Assembly: GCA_947629975.1 (NCBI GenBank)
Contig: CANRFU010000012.1
Location: 1-34,948, forward strand
DNA: 34,948 bases
Direction of reading: 5' to 3'
Source: an uncultured Oscillospiraceae bacterium
GTDB lineage: Bacteria > Bacillota > Clostridia > Oscillospirales > Oscillospiraceae
The translations under genes and the position numbers were made by a program. Shown piece by piece: positions 1 through 9,465 of this stretch (position 1 is its first letter; each line of letters starts with the position of its first letter). Below the pieces are notes generated by a model. It made no database searches. It was not told where the DNA came from and worked only from the letters and a program-made list of their open reading frames with translations.

Positions 1-74
1 GTGCCAGGAGTCCCCTGGCCTTCCGGCAGCACCTCCATCTTTTTGCTTAGGTCCAACTTTTTGTCCGCAGGCCC
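1..74. repeat. 74-bp perfect inverted repeat, left copy (partner at 34872-34945)
   Basis: gtgccaggagtcccctgg...ttgtccgcaggccc is the exact reverse complement of the last ~74 bases of the window. Confidence 0.95.
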
Positions 75-190
75 CCGATAGAGGCATCCGCAAAAACTTC
101 CCCGCATAAAGCAAACACCCGCCCAAATTCTGCGTCACCGATTCAAAGAAAACCTCCCGAACGTACCGCCCCATAACATCCCGCTTTACG

Positions 191-226
191 CCCCTCCGGG
201 ACCTCGTCCCGAAGGGGCTAATTTTT
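191..226 (+). terminator. Rho-independent terminator-like hairpin with T tract
   Basis: CCCCTCCGGGAC-ctc-GTCCCGAAGGGG followed by ctaattttt. Confidence 0.5.
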
Positions 227-314
227 CTGACTGTGGTCATTTATGTGGTCAGGCCGAAAAAACGCAAAAATTCCCAAAATAATCCTGCGAAATAAGTTCC
301 GAAAACAGGAAAAT

Positions 315-343
315 CCGGCCCGAAACTCGTGGTTTCAGGCCGG
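315..343 (-). terminator. Terminator downstream of tRNA-Val
   Basis: CCGGCCTGAAAC/GTTTCGGGCCGG stem on the minus strand followed by attttcctgtttt. Confidence 0.65.
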
Positions 344-347
344 AAAA

Positions 348-424
348 TGGTGGACGATACAGGACTTGAACCTGTGACCTCCCGCACGTCAAGCGGATGC
401 TCATACCAGCTGAGCTAATCGTCC
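348..424 (-). tRNA. tRNA-Val (anticodon GAC), CCA encoded
   Basis: Minus strand GGACGAT-TA-GCTCAGCTGGTATGAGC-A-TCCGC-TTGACGT-GCGGG-AGGTC-ACAGG-TTCAAGT-CCTGT-ATCGTCC-A-CCA folds as a complete cloverleaf. Confidence 0.95.
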
Positions 425-465
425 GTATTTGGTTCCGCCAAGCGCTCACCGCTCAACGGAATTGT

Positions 466-494
466 ATTATATCCGCAAAATGCCTCGTTGTCAA
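466..494 (-). promoter_or_regulatory. Consensus sigma-A promoter for tRNA-Val
   Basis: Minus strand TTGACA-17 nt-TATAAT upstream of the tRNA. Confidence 0.85.
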
Positions 495-553
495 GGGGTT
501 TTCCACATTTCCCTGTCAGAGCGGCCCGGAGAATGCAGCCGCGCTGTGCCGCA

Positions 554-592
554 CGTCAAAAGAGGATACCCAGGGGGTATCCTCTTTTGACG
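554..592. terminator. Bidirectional terminator between tRNA-Val and the TPP enzyme gene
   Basis: 18-bp perfect stem CGTCAAAAGAGGATACCC / GGGTATCCTCTTTTGACG with 3-nt loop. Confidence 0.85.
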
Positions 593-619
593 TATGCTTT
601 TTGGGAGGAAATGGACAGA

Positions 620-2365
620 TCAGTCGGACATCCAGCGGGCGTAGTCCAGATGGGCGTACTTGTCCAGGTATCTTCTGGGCATCTGGAACGCGTCGCGGCG
701 GAAGGGAGGCGCCAGCTGAGTGCCGTCCACCACAAACTCCAGAATGGTGGTGACTTTGGAGGCAAGCGCCCGCTCAAAGGCAGGGCCGATATCCTCCACC
801 CGCTCGATCCGCTCGCCGTTGGCGCCCAGGCCCTTGACTGCGGGGATGAAGCTGACGGGGTTGGGGATGTCCACGCCGATGAAGCGGTTGTTGAAGAAAT
901 CCACCTGGTTCTTCTTCTCCGCGCACCAGGCGCCGTTCCTGAACACACAGGCGATCACGGGGAGATCGTGCTCAATGGCGGAGCTGATCTCATGGATGCT
1001 CATGCCCCAGGCGCCGTCTCCGATGATGCAGACCACGGGGGACTCGGGACTGGCCAGCTTCGCGCCCAGGCCCGCGGGATACGCGAAGCCGGTGTTGCCG
1101 AAGGTCAGGGCGGCGATATGCTTGCGGGGCTTGGTAAAGCGGAAATAGCTGTTGGCGGTGGAGGCCACGTTGCCGATATCCGTGCAGAGGATGGCGTCCT
1201 CGGGCATCCTGCGGCTGAGTTCCAGCAGCACGCGCCGGGGATTCATGGGTACGCCGGGGACCATGGCGAGGTCCTCGATCTCCTTGTCCCAGTCGTCCCT
1301 GAGCTTTTTGATGGCCGCCATTCTCTCAGTGTCCACGGGGCGGGGACCGGCCTTATGCAGCTTCTCCGCGATGACGGCGGCGGTGCTCCTGGCGTCGCCC
1401 ACCAGGGCCACCTCCACCGGGTGCTTCCTGGCGATCTGCTTGGGGTTCACATCGATCTGGATGATCTTCGCGTCCTCGGGGAAATAGTCGATGTCATACT
1501 GGGGCAGAGTACCGAACACGCTCAGCCTGCTGCCGATGGCCAGGATCACATCCGCCTCTTTCACGGCCAGCATGGCGGCCCGGGAACCCATGTACCCGAT
1601 GGGCCCCACCCAAAGAGGATGATCAGACGGGAACGCGTCGTTGTGCAGATAGCTCATGGCCACAGGGGCGGTCAGGTACTCGGCGATGTCCTTTACCCCG
1701 CCGTAGGCATCGGAGTCGACGACCCCGCGGCCGCTGATGATGACCGGCTTTTTGGCCTTCAGCAGCAGCTCCACAGCCCTGTCGATCTCGTCCATATCGG
1801 CCACGGCGTGAGGCTTCAGGGCGCGGTACTTTTTGGGCGGCATGATCTCCTCCACCACCTCGCCATAGAGGTAGTCTCTGGGGATATCCACGAAGACGGG
1901 GCCGCGCTCCGCATACGCGATGCGGAAAGCGGTGCGGAGCACATCACCGGCGCGGCTGGGATGGGGGACCCGCAGAGAGGCCTTGGTGATGGGCTTGAAG
2001 AGGTTCCAGGTATCGCACTCCTGGAAGCCGTCCCAACCCACGGTGGAACTGCCCGCGGAGGGGCCGATCACCACAAGGGGGGTGTGCGCCATATTCGCGG
2101 CCGCCACAGAGGTGACCATATTGGTCAGACCGGGGCCATTCTGAGCGGTGCACACGCCTGCCACGCCGGTGATGCGGGAAAACGCGTCCTCCATATGGGC
2201 GGCGGTCTGCTCGTGCCGCACGGGGATAAACTCGATCCCCGCATCGGGGAACAGGTCCAGCAGGTCCATAAAGGCCGAGCCGACGATACCTGTGACGTGC
2301 TTGACGCCCTCCTGAACAAGCACCTCGGCCATTGCTTCGCTGGGAGTCATCTTTTTCTTCTCCAT
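620..2365 (-). CDS. xsc: Thiamine-diphosphate-dependent enzyme, sulfoacetaldehyde acetyltransferase (Xsc)-like
   Basis: 581 aa; [57 protein letters not shown] and the [14 protein letters not shown] segment resemble Xsc more than generic acetolactate synthase (by recall); TPP site [11 protein letters not shown]. Confidence 0.7.
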   Translation of the reverse strand: MEKKKMTPSEAMAEVLVQEGVKHVTGIVGSAFMDLLDLFPDAGIEFIPVRHEQTAAHMEDAFSRITGVAGVCTAQNGPGLTNMVTSVAAANMAHTPLVVIGPSAGSSTVGWDGFQECDTWNLFKPITKASLRVPHPSRAGDVLRTAFRIAYAERGPVFVDIPRDYLYGEVVEEIMPPKKYRALKPHAVADMDEIDRAVELLLKAKKPVIISGRGVVDSDAYGGVKDIAEYLTAPVAMSYLHNDAFPSDHPLWVGPIGYMGSRAAMLAVKEADVILAIGSRLSVFGTLPQYDIDYFPEDAKIIQIDVNPKQIARKHPVEVALVGDARSTAAVIAEKLHKAGPRPVDTERMAAIKKLRDDWDKEIEDLAMVPGVPMNPRRVLLELSRRMPEDAILCTDIGNVASTANSYFRFTKPRKHIAALTFGNTGFAYPAGLGAKLASPESPVVCIIGDGAWGMSIHEISSAIEHDLPVIACVFRNGAWCAEKKNQVDFFNNRFIGVDIPNPVSFIPAVKGLGANGERIERVEDIGPAFERALASKVTTILEFVVDGTQLAPPFRRDAFQMPRRYLDKYAHLDYARWMSD

Positions 2366-2485
2366 GATAACGCTCTCCTTTTGTTCATTGATTCAGGACC
2401 GCAAAAAACTTGACTGAAGGACCGCTGTCTATCAAGCTAACAAAACGGTTTTGCCCGTTATGTCCCGAGGTCGCGCCCTCCGCGC

Positions 2486-2511
2486 GCGGCGCCGCCGTCC
2501 GGCGGCGCCGC
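2486..2511. promoter_or_regulatory. Perfect GC-rich palindrome in the divergent intergenic region
   Basis: GCGGCGCCGCCG-tc-CGGCGGCGCCGC. Confidence 0.6.
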
Positions 2512-2556
2512 GGAACACGCAGCCGGCCGGATCTTCCAAAAACCGCCTGCCGCGCA

Positions 2557-2586
2557 TTGACAGAGAGACGCAGTATAATATATAAT
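2557..2586 (+). promoter_or_regulatory. Sigma-A promoter for the IclR-family gene
   Basis: TTGACA-18 nt-TATAAT about 45 nt upstream of the start codon. Confidence 0.75.
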
Positions 2587-2629
2587 GGTGAATCATGATT
2601 CAATAATTAAAATGAAAAAGCAGTAAAGG

Positions 2630-3427
2630 ATGATGCACATGTCAGGCAAGGGGAACCTGTCCAATCAATCCACAGCTGTCGCGTTTTCCGTGCTGGAATA
2701 CCTGGTTGACCGCCCCGCCCCCCAGCGGCTCCGGGAGATCGCCCAGGGACTTGACATGAACGCCAGCACCGCCTCCCGCTACCTCGCCGCGCTGCAAAGC
2801 TGCGGCTACGTCGCCCAGGACCCGGTCTCCAGCTGTTACAGCGTGACCACCAAGCTCTGCGAACTGGCCAACACCATCATGTCTCACGTGGCGGTCTCCG
2901 ATATCGTCCACCCGTATGTGCAGCGGGTATCAGAGTATTTCGGGGAGACGGCGTGTTTCGCCATTGAGCGCAATCACGCCGTGTTCTACGTGGACATCGT
3001 GGTCAGCTCCAGCCGGACGCTGATGAACGTGCAGCGCATCGGCATCTCCGCCCCGCTCCACTGTACCGCCTCGGGAAAGCTGTTCCTCTGCAATCTGAGC
3101 GACGGGGAACTGGAAAACTACTTCGCCCGCTTCCGGCCCCAGCGGTATACCTCCAACACCATCGTCACAAAGGAGGCTATGACCGAGGAACTGCGGAAGA
3201 TCCGGGCGGAGGGCTTCGCCATCGATAACGGGGAAAACGAGGAGGGCATCACCTGTATCTCGTCCCCGATCCAAAACAGCGCCGGGAAGGTGATCGCCTG
3301 TATCAGCATTACGGGTCCCTCATTCCGGGTCATGGAGGAACTGACCGAGGAAAAGCGAAACTATCTTTCCGCTGTGGCGGAAGACCTGCGAAAGATCGTA
3401 CCGGGCGCATTGCGTTTTAATATTTAA
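2630..3427 (+). CDS. IclR family transcriptional regulator
   Basis: 265 aa; N-terminal HTH (LREIAQGLDMNASTASRYLAALQSCGYV) and C-terminal IclR effector domain (PLHCTASGKLFL, GITCISSPIQNSAGKVIACISITGP). Confidence 0.93.
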   Translation: MMHMSGKGNLSNQSTAVAFSVLEYLVDRPAPQRLREIAQGLDMNASTASRYLAALQSCGYVAQDPVSSCYSVTTKLCELANTIMSHVAVSDIVHPYVQRVSEYFGETACFAIERNHAVFYVDIVVSSSRTLMNVQRIGISAPLHCTASGKLFLCNLSDGELENYFARFRPQRYTSNTIVTKEAMTEELRKIRAEGFAIDNGENEEGITCISSPIQNSAGKVIACISITGPSFRVMEELTEEKRNYLSAVAEDLRKIVPGALRFNI

Positions 3428-3724
3428 AATCGAATTTTAATTTCCTGCGCTTGAAATTATACTCTCCCCTCTTTCGTTATGCAATTCTTTTTTTCTGTCT
3501 TTTGCAATTTCGTCAAACCGCACAAGATAGATATTGCTATTTTGTCTATTTCGTCCTGTCCCCTCACTTGGCCATGCGTTTGCGATAAAACCCCCACAGG
3601 GCGGCAGGAGCATTTGGATGTTGCGGAGCAGTTGAGAAAAACAGGCGCGGCGAGCAGATCTATGCGATGCGAAAGAGACATTGAAACGGGTCCTTGCGGA
3701 CGTTCTGCCCAAAACATATTTATG

Positions 3725-3757
3725 CCCCATCCTCGCCTGTTGAGGATGGGGTTCTTT
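3725..3757 (+). terminator. Terminator-like hairpin
   Basis: CCCCATCCTC-gcctgtt-GAGGATGGGG, 10-bp perfect stem followed by ttcttt. Confidence 0.6.
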
Positions 3758-3995
3758 GATAAACTGAGTCCCGTTTCCCTGCGGAATCAGGACTTTTTTC
3801 AGACCGCGGCACAAAAGCGGGATGCGGGGACGGACACGATCCGCTCCGTTCAGATAGCTCCCATAAAATGTCAGCAGTTTTTGCATATTATATGGAAAAA
3901 ACAGACTACAAATAATGCGTTGGTTTTGATAAACTGAGGGTGTTCAAAGGGTGCGTTTTTTGTGATTTATGACAAAGCAATACGGAGGTAAGAGC

Positions 3996-5021
3996 ATGGG
4001 CAGGATCACATGGAAGCGAAGCGTACTGACAGATTTGGACGGTATCTATTGCGTGGAGGTATTTCACACCAGGGACGGCCTGAAAATCGCGGCCGCCTCT
4101 GAGACGCGGGGCGGCTGCTGCAAGATAGTGGATTTTTCGACCCGGGCGGAGGAGATCGTCTGGACGGAGCCGGGTGGCTGCATGAACGTCTCGCAGCTGG
4201 ACGAGAGCGGCGGCATCGTCGGCATCCAGCGCTTCTATATGGGCGCCCGGTGCGAGGACGCCCAGCTGGTGCGCGCGGTCCGCGGGCCGGAGGGCTGGGA
4301 GACCGGCGTGTTGAAGGTCTTGCCTTACGTACACCGCTCCGGCGTGGTCCACCGAAAAGACGGGACCTATGTGGTGGTCTCCACCCTGTGTACCCACCGG
4401 GAGAGCGCCAACGACTGGTCCCACCCCGGAAGGATCCAGGCAATCAGGCTTTCGGAGACCGGCGAAGCGCTTTCGTTCCAGGTCATCCGGGAGGGCGTGA
4501 CCAAAAACCACGGATTCTGGCAGGGCACGCTGGACGGAGAGGAGGTCGTCCTCATCGGAGGCAGCGAGGGCCTGTTCCGGGTCCGCCCGGGGCAGGAGGA
4601 CGGCGCGTGGATCGTGGACCGGCTGCTGGACCGGGAGATCAGCGACAGCGCCGCGGGAGACTTCGACGGGGACGGCAAGGATGAATTGGTCACCTTCGAG
4701 GGGTTCCATGGCGATCTCGCCGCCGTCAACAAGCGGATAGACGGCGTCTGGACCACGGTGTACACGCTGCCGATGCATTTCTCCCACGCCATTTGGGCCG
4801 GGCAGCTGCTGGGCCGCCAGATGTTTGCGGTGGGCTACCGCAAAGGGGACGGCCGGCTGTATCTGGTGGACCACACCGGCGCGGGGTATGAACCCATCCT
4901 GCTGGAGGAGGGCGTGGCCCCCAGCAATGTCCGGGGATTCTGCCACGAGGGCAGATCCTATGTGGTCGCCGCCGCCCGGGACCAGAATCAGGCGGTGCTC
5001 TACGAGCTGGAGGAGAATTAA
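3996..5021 (+). CDS. Cytosolic VCBS/FG-GAP-like beta-propeller protein (paralogue 1), unknown function
   Basis: RBS ggaggt at 3984; no signal peptide; AGDFDGDGKDELVTFEGFHGD calcium-loop-like motif; homologous along its length to 12055-13080. Confidence 0.75.
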   Translation: MGRITWKRSVLTDLDGIYCVEVFHTRDGLKIAAASETRGGCCKIVDFSTRAEEIVWTEPGGCMNVSQLDESGGIVGIQRFYMGARCEDAQLVRAVRGPEGWETGVLKVLPYVHRSGVVHRKDGTYVVVSTLCTHRESANDWSHPGRIQAIRLSETGEALSFQVIREGVTKNHGFWQGTLDGEEVVLIGGSEGLFRVRPGQEDGAWIVDRLLDREISDSAAGDFDGDGKDELVTFEGFHGDLAAVNKRIDGVWTTVYTLPMHFSHAIWAGQLLGRQMFAVGYRKGDGRLYLVDHTGAGYEPILLEEGVAPSNVRGFCHEGRSYVVAAARDQNQAVLYELEEN

Positions 5022-5067
5022 GGAGGGGCCGGTCGGCGCTCCCTTAACATAATGAGAGGGTGGTAGT

Positions 5068-6144
5068 TTGTCTTACATCAGCGAAATTACGAAGGAAGAC
5101 TGGTATCACGCCATCTTTCCGGAATGGGGCACCTGGCTGAACGAGGAGATCGATCAGACCCAGGTGGCGCCCGGGACCTTTTCCATGTGGTGGCTGGGCT
5201 GCACCGGGATTTGGCTGAAGACCGAAAACGACACCAACATCGCGGTGGATTTTTGGGTCGGCCGGGGAAAATACACCCAGGACTGGTCAAAATATCCGCC
5301 CCATCTGGCGGGGCCGGATTTTCAGCTGAACCGCATGGCGGGCGGCCGCCAGCGCTTCCCCAACACCCGCATGATCCCCGTGGTGCTGGACCCCTTTGAG
5401 GTGACGAAGATCGACGCCGTGCTGGTGACCCACAACCACCGGGACCACATCGATCCCTACACCGCCGCCGCCATCCACAACAGGTTCCCGGACGTGCCGT
5501 TCATCGGCCCCCGGTTCGTCACAGACCAGTGGCTGGAATGGGGGCTGCCGGCAGAGGTGGTCCACACCGTGAAGCCGGGCGACAGGATCCAGGTCAAGGA
5601 CACCGAGATTGTGGTGCTGGACTCTTTTGACCGCACGGTGTTCCTCACCGCCCCGCCCGCCGGTCCTCTGGCGGGCCGGTGCCCGGACGACATGGACGTC
5701 CGGTCGGTGAACTACCTGCTGAAGACGCCGGGCGGCAGCTTCTACCACAGCGGCGACTCCCACTTCTCCAACTACTATCTGCGCCACGGCAAACAGCACC
5801 AGATCGACGTGGCCATCGCCTCCTTCGGCGAGAACCCGCCGGGGCTGACGGACAAGATGACCGCTGTGGACGTGCTGCGTATGGCGGAGAACCTGGGCGT
5901 CAAGACCATCATCCCCGTCCACTATGAGACCTGGAGCTGCTTCCTCGCCGACCCCCGGGAGATTGACGTGCTCTATGACATGCGCAAGGAGCGGTTGAAC
6001 TACCGGTTCACCCCGTTCATCTGGCAGGTGGGCGGCAAGTTCACCTACCCGGACGACGTGGGGAAACGCCACTTCATGTTTCCGAGAGGGTTCGACAACG
6101 CGATGGACGAGGAACCCAACATCTATTACAAGTCGTTTCTGTAA
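5068..6144 (+). CDS. ulaG: UlaG-type L-ascorbate-6-phosphate lactonase family MBL-fold hydrolase
   Basis: 358 aa; TTG start; FPEWGTWLNEEIDQTQVAPGTFSMWWLGCTGIWLK, THNHRDHID, SGDSHFSNYY, FIWQVGGKFT align closely with E. coli UlaG as recalled. Confidence 0.88.
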   Translation: MSYISEITKEDWYHAIFPEWGTWLNEEIDQTQVAPGTFSMWWLGCTGIWLKTENDTNIAVDFWVGRGKYTQDWSKYPPHLAGPDFQLNRMAGGRQRFPNTRMIPVVLDPFEVTKIDAVLVTHNHRDHIDPYTAAAIHNRFPDVPFIGPRFVTDQWLEWGLPAEVVHTVKPGDRIQVKDTEIVVLDSFDRTVFLTAPPAGPLAGRCPDDMDVRSVNYLLKTPGGSFYHSGDSHFSNYYLRHGKQHQIDVAIASFGENPPGLTDKMTAVDVLRMAENLGVKTIIPVHYETWSCFLADPREIDVLYDMRKERLNYRFTPFIWQVGGKFTYPDDVGKRHFMFPRGFDNAMDEEPNIYYKSFL

Positions 6145-6205
6145 GCCGCTTTGCATCGCTCATAACGTTAAGCAGCCACAAAATCATGAAAAGGAGAATA
6201 GTATC

Positions 6206-7273
6206 ATGAAAAGAATCGTAAGCATCATTCTTGCCGCCATGATGGTCCTGGCCCTGGCCGCCTGCGGCCCCGCCGCCTCTGACCCCACCCAGGCCCCCAA
6301 CACCCAGGCCCCCAACACCCAGGCCCCCTCCACAGAAGCCCCCACCAATCCCACCGACGCGCCCACTGAAGCGCCCGCCGCCTGGGTGCCCGAGCGGGAC
6401 ATCACCCTGGTCAACCCCTATGAGGCCGGCGGTACCAGCGACATCCCCAGCCGCATCTACGCCGACTATATCAGCCAGCACATGGACGGCCGCATGATGA
6501 ACGTCAACTGCATCGGCGGCGCCGGCGGCGCGCTGGGCGCTCAGGAAGTCATGAACAGCGCCGCGGACGGCTACACCATTCTGGTGGCCCCCGCCGGCTA
6601 CGCCATGAACTACGCCAAGGGCGGCCTGGAGTGGACCTATGAGGCTTTCGACCCCGTCTGCCTGTATGTCACCTCCGTGCTGGCCGTGGCGGTGCGGTCC
6701 GACTCCCCCTATAAGACCTATCAGGATCTGGTGGACGCCGTGAAGGCCGACCCGGGCAACATCAAAATGGGCATCTCCACCGGCGGCCTGCCCCAGTTCT
6801 CCGTGTACGCCATGGAGGCCCATGAGGACATGAAGTTCAACACCGTCGATATCGGCGGCACCTCCGTAAAGGCCACCGAGCTGCTGGCCGGCCGCGTGGA
6901 CGTGATGATCGACTCTCTGGGCGGGATGCAGTCCTACACCGAGTCCGGCGACTTCCGCCTGCTGGCCGTCTTCGCCGACAGCCGGCACCCCGCCTATCCC
7001 GACGTGCCCACCATGCTGGAGCTGGGCTACACCTCTGAGGAGACCTCCGTGATGAGCCAGGTCTTCGGTATCTGGGCCCCCAAGGGCACCCCCGCCGAGG
7101 CCATCGACTATATCGCCGGCCTGTTTGAGGCCGCCGCCAACGACGCGGAGACCGTGGAGAAGCTGAACGCCCAGTGCTACACCGCCAGCTTCATGGACAC
7201 CGATGAATACATGGTATATCTGAAAGACATGTATGAATCCTTCGTCGATTTTGCGAACACCTATGCTGGTTGA
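6206..7273 (+). CDS. tctC: Tripartite tricarboxylate transporter substrate-binding lipoprotein (TctC/Bug family)
   Basis: Lipobox LALAAC; TQAP/TEAP-rich linker; TLVNPYEAGGTSDIPSRI..., GGAGGALGAQEVMNSAADGYTI; followed by TctB and TctA. Confidence 0.9.
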   Translation: MKRIVSIILAAMMVLALAACGPAASDPTQAPNTQAPNTQAPSTEAPTNPTDAPTEAPAAWVPERDITLVNPYEAGGTSDIPSRIYADYISQHMDGRMMNVNCIGGAGGALGAQEVMNSAADGYTILVAPAGYAMNYAKGGLEWTYEAFDPVCLYVTSVLAVAVRSDSPYKTYQDLVDAVKADPGNIKMGISTGGLPQFSVYAMEAHEDMKFNTVDIGGTSVKATELLAGRVDVMIDSLGGMQSYTESGDFRLLAVFADSRHPAYPDVPTMLELGYTSEETSVMSQVFGIWAPKGTPAEAIDYIAGLFEAAANDAETVEKLNAQCYTASFMDTDEYMVYLKDMYESFVDFANTYAG

Positions 7274-7447
7274 CCAGAGGAACTGCGCCGGATAAGACAG
7301 TTGAGCGGCTGCGAAACGGCAACCTTATGATCTGAACAGATCCAATATAGATCCAACGTCCCATCCCCGCCCCCAGGGGCGGGGATGGGACGGACGGCAG
7401 AAGACGGGCGTCTGAACGGCGCCCGCCCGCATCTGCGAGGAGGTACT

Positions 7448-7927
7448 ATGGGAGAAATAATCTTTTTGGTCTTTTTCATTGTGCTGTGCCTGCTGGGCTT
7501 TGGCGAGTCCACTACATGGAAGGTGCTTGAGAACGATACCTCCGGCGGCCCGGCGTTCTGGCCGCGCATCATTATGGCGGCGCTGATCCTGTGCTGCGTC
7601 ATCCGTATCATTATGATTCTGCGCGACAAGGAGGAGTTCAGGAAAAAATTCGTGTTTCTGGACCTGTTCTACGGGCATCGCGGCGTGTTCCTGCTGGCCC
7701 TGGTGCTCTACGCGGTCGGGATCGCCGTACTGGGATTCCTGATCGCCACGATCCTGTTCCTGAACATCATCGTCAGCGTCATGTATTATTTCGCCCGGGG
7801 CACGCTGGGCAAGCCCGTGTTCATCGCCGTGCGCACCGTCTGCCTGTGCGCGGCGGCCTTCGGCGTGTATTACTTCTTTGACTCGATCCTGCGCATCATG
7901 GTGCCCACCGGCATCTTTGGGATTTAG
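7448..7927 (+). CDS. tctB: Tripartite tricarboxylate transporter small membrane protein (TctB)
   Basis: RBS aggaggt; hydrophobic helices; between TctC and TctA. Confidence 0.85.
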   Translation: MGEIIFLVFFIVLCLLGFGESTTWKVLENDTSGGPAFWPRIIMAALILCCVIRIIMILRDKEEFRKKFVFLDLFYGHRGVFLLALVLYAVGIAVLGFLIATILFLNIIVSVMYYFARGTLGKPVFIAVRTVCLCAAAFGVYYFFDSILRIMVPTGIFGI

Positions 7928-7938
7928 GAGGGTGAGAG

Positions 7939-9465
7939 ATGAGCAATTTTCTGGACGCGTTAGGTTCCGTTATGAACCCTGAGGTGCTCCTGCTGATCCT
8001 GGTCGGCACCTTCGTCGGCATCATATTCGGCGCCATTCCCGGGTTGAACACCCCCATCGCCGTGGCTCTGCTGCTGCCCTTCTCCTATAAGCTGGGCACC
8101 ATCCCCGCGGTCGCCCTGCTGCTGGGCGTGTATATGGGCGGCATCTCCGGCGGCCTGGTGTCCGCGATCCTGCTGCGGATCCCCGGCACCGCCGCGGCGA
8201 TCGCCACCACCTTTGACGGCTACCCAATGACAAGAAAGGGCCTGGGGGCGGAGGCCATGGCCATAGGCACCTTCGGTTCCTTCATCGGCGGTGCGTTCAG
8301 CGCCATTGTGCTGGCGTTCCTGGCCGCCCCCCTCACCAAGATCGCCATCCAGTTCGGCCCGTGGGACTATTTCGGCCTGATGGTGTTCGCCCTCAGTCTG
8401 GTCAGCGCGCTGGTGGGCAAAAATGTGCTCAAAGGCTATATCAGTATGCTGATCGGCCTGTTCATCTCCTGCATCGGCCTGTCCTCGCTGGACGGCCTGA
8501 CGAAGCGCTTCACGCTGGGCATGTACCAGCTTGAGGGCGGCGTGTCCATGGTCATCCTCATCATCGGCATCTACGCGGTCCCGGAAATCCTCAGGGCCGC
8601 CGGCAGACTTAAGGAAGATGTGACCACCGCCCACTTTGAAAAAAAGCGCTTCTATGTCCCCGGCAAGGAGAACCGGGGCAAAAAGTTCTGGCCCCTGTGG
8701 CTCCAGTCCAGTATCATTGGCACATTCATCGGCATCATGCCTGGTCTGGGCAGCTCCACCGGCGCCATGCTCTCCTACACAGCCGCCCAGAAGACCTCCA
8801 AAGAGAAGGAAAAGTTCAGCACAGGCTGCGCCGAGGGCATCTATGCCTCTGAGGTGGCCAACAACGCCGTCACCGGCGGCGCCCTGATCCCCATGCTGTC
8901 CCTGGGCATCCCGGGCGACTCGGTCACCGCCATCATCATGGCGGCGCTGATCCTCCAGGGCATTTCCGTGGGACCGCTGCTGTTCACCCAGCATCCCGAT
9001 CTGGTGTACGTGATCGTGCTGGTCACCTTCCTGGCCAATCTGGCCATGTTTGTCATCCAAAGCCTGGGCATCCCCCTGTTCGCCCGCATCGTGCAAGTCC
9101 CCCGCTACTACCTGCTGCCGCTGATCGTGATGTGCTGCGCCATCGGCTGCATCAGCGTGAACAACCGCCTGTTTGACTTCTATCTCATCATCGTGCTGGG
9201 CATTCTGGGCTATGCCATGGAGAACAACAACTATCCCCTGCCGCCCCTGCTGCTGGGCTTCATCCTGGGCTCCGATACCGAGCTGTACCTGCGCCGCTCT
9301 CTGATGTATTACGGCAGCTTCGGCAACTGCATGAAGATGTTCTCCGCCGGCACCGTGCTGGTGATCGCCGCCGTTGTGGTGACGGTGGTGGCGCTGGCCA
9401 TGAAGAGCGAAACGCTGATGTCCAGGCTGCGCCGCAAGGGCAGCGCGGGGACCGGCAAAAAATGA
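7939..9465 (+). CDS. tctA: Tripartite tricarboxylate transporter large permease (TctA)
   Basis: 508 aa; GAIPGLNTPIAVALLLPFSY, GIMPGLGSSTGAMLSYTAAQKTSK, TGGALIPMLSLGIPGDSVTAIIMAAL. Confidence 0.96.
   Translation: MSNFLDALGSVMNPEVLLLILVGTFVGIIFGAIPGLNTPIAVALLLPFSYKLGTIPAVALLLGVYMGGISGGLVSAILLRIPGTAAAIATTFDGYPMTRKGLGAEAMAIGTFGSFIGGAFSAIVLAFLAAPLTKIAIQFGPWDYFGLMVFALSLVSALVGKNVLKGYISMLIGLFISCIGLSSLDGLTKRFTLGMYQLEGGVSMVILIIGIYAVPEILRAAGRLKEDVTTAHFEKKRFYVPGKENRGKKFWPLWLQSSIIGTFIGIMPGLGSSTGAMLSYTAAQKTSKEKEKFSTGCAEGIYASEVANNAVTGGALIPMLSLGIPGDSVTAIIMAALILQGISVGPLLFTQHPDLVYVIVLVTFLANLAMFVIQSLGIPLFARIVQVPRYYLLPLIVMCCAIGCISVNNRLFDFYLIIVLGILGYAMENNNYPLPPLLLGFILGSDTELYLRRSLMYYGSFGNCMKMFSAGTVLVIAAVVVTVVALAMKSETLMSRLRRKGSAGTGKK

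Noticed and set aside
488-2413. 641-aa plus-strand ORF opposite the Xsc-like gene
   Set aside because: Antisense shadow ORF in a high-GC gene; composition (G/H/V/A/R-rich, low complexity) is typical of reverse-frame artefacts and the opposite strand has clear family motifs.
3437-3886. 149-aa minus-strand ORF in the intergenic region after iclR
   Set aside because: No RBS or family similarity seen, overlaps hairpin and repeats; likely non-coding.
6287-6331. Three 15-bp tandem repeats (acccaggcccccaac) considered as a repeat array or CRISPR
   Set aside because: They encode the (N)TQAP linker after the TctC lipobox; no spacers, ordinary low-complexity lipoprotein linker.
5287-9096. Long minus-strand ORFs (5287-6156, 6074-6988, 7960-9096)
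   Set aside because: Shadows of UlaG, TctC and TctA with no family motifs and H/G/D-rich composition.
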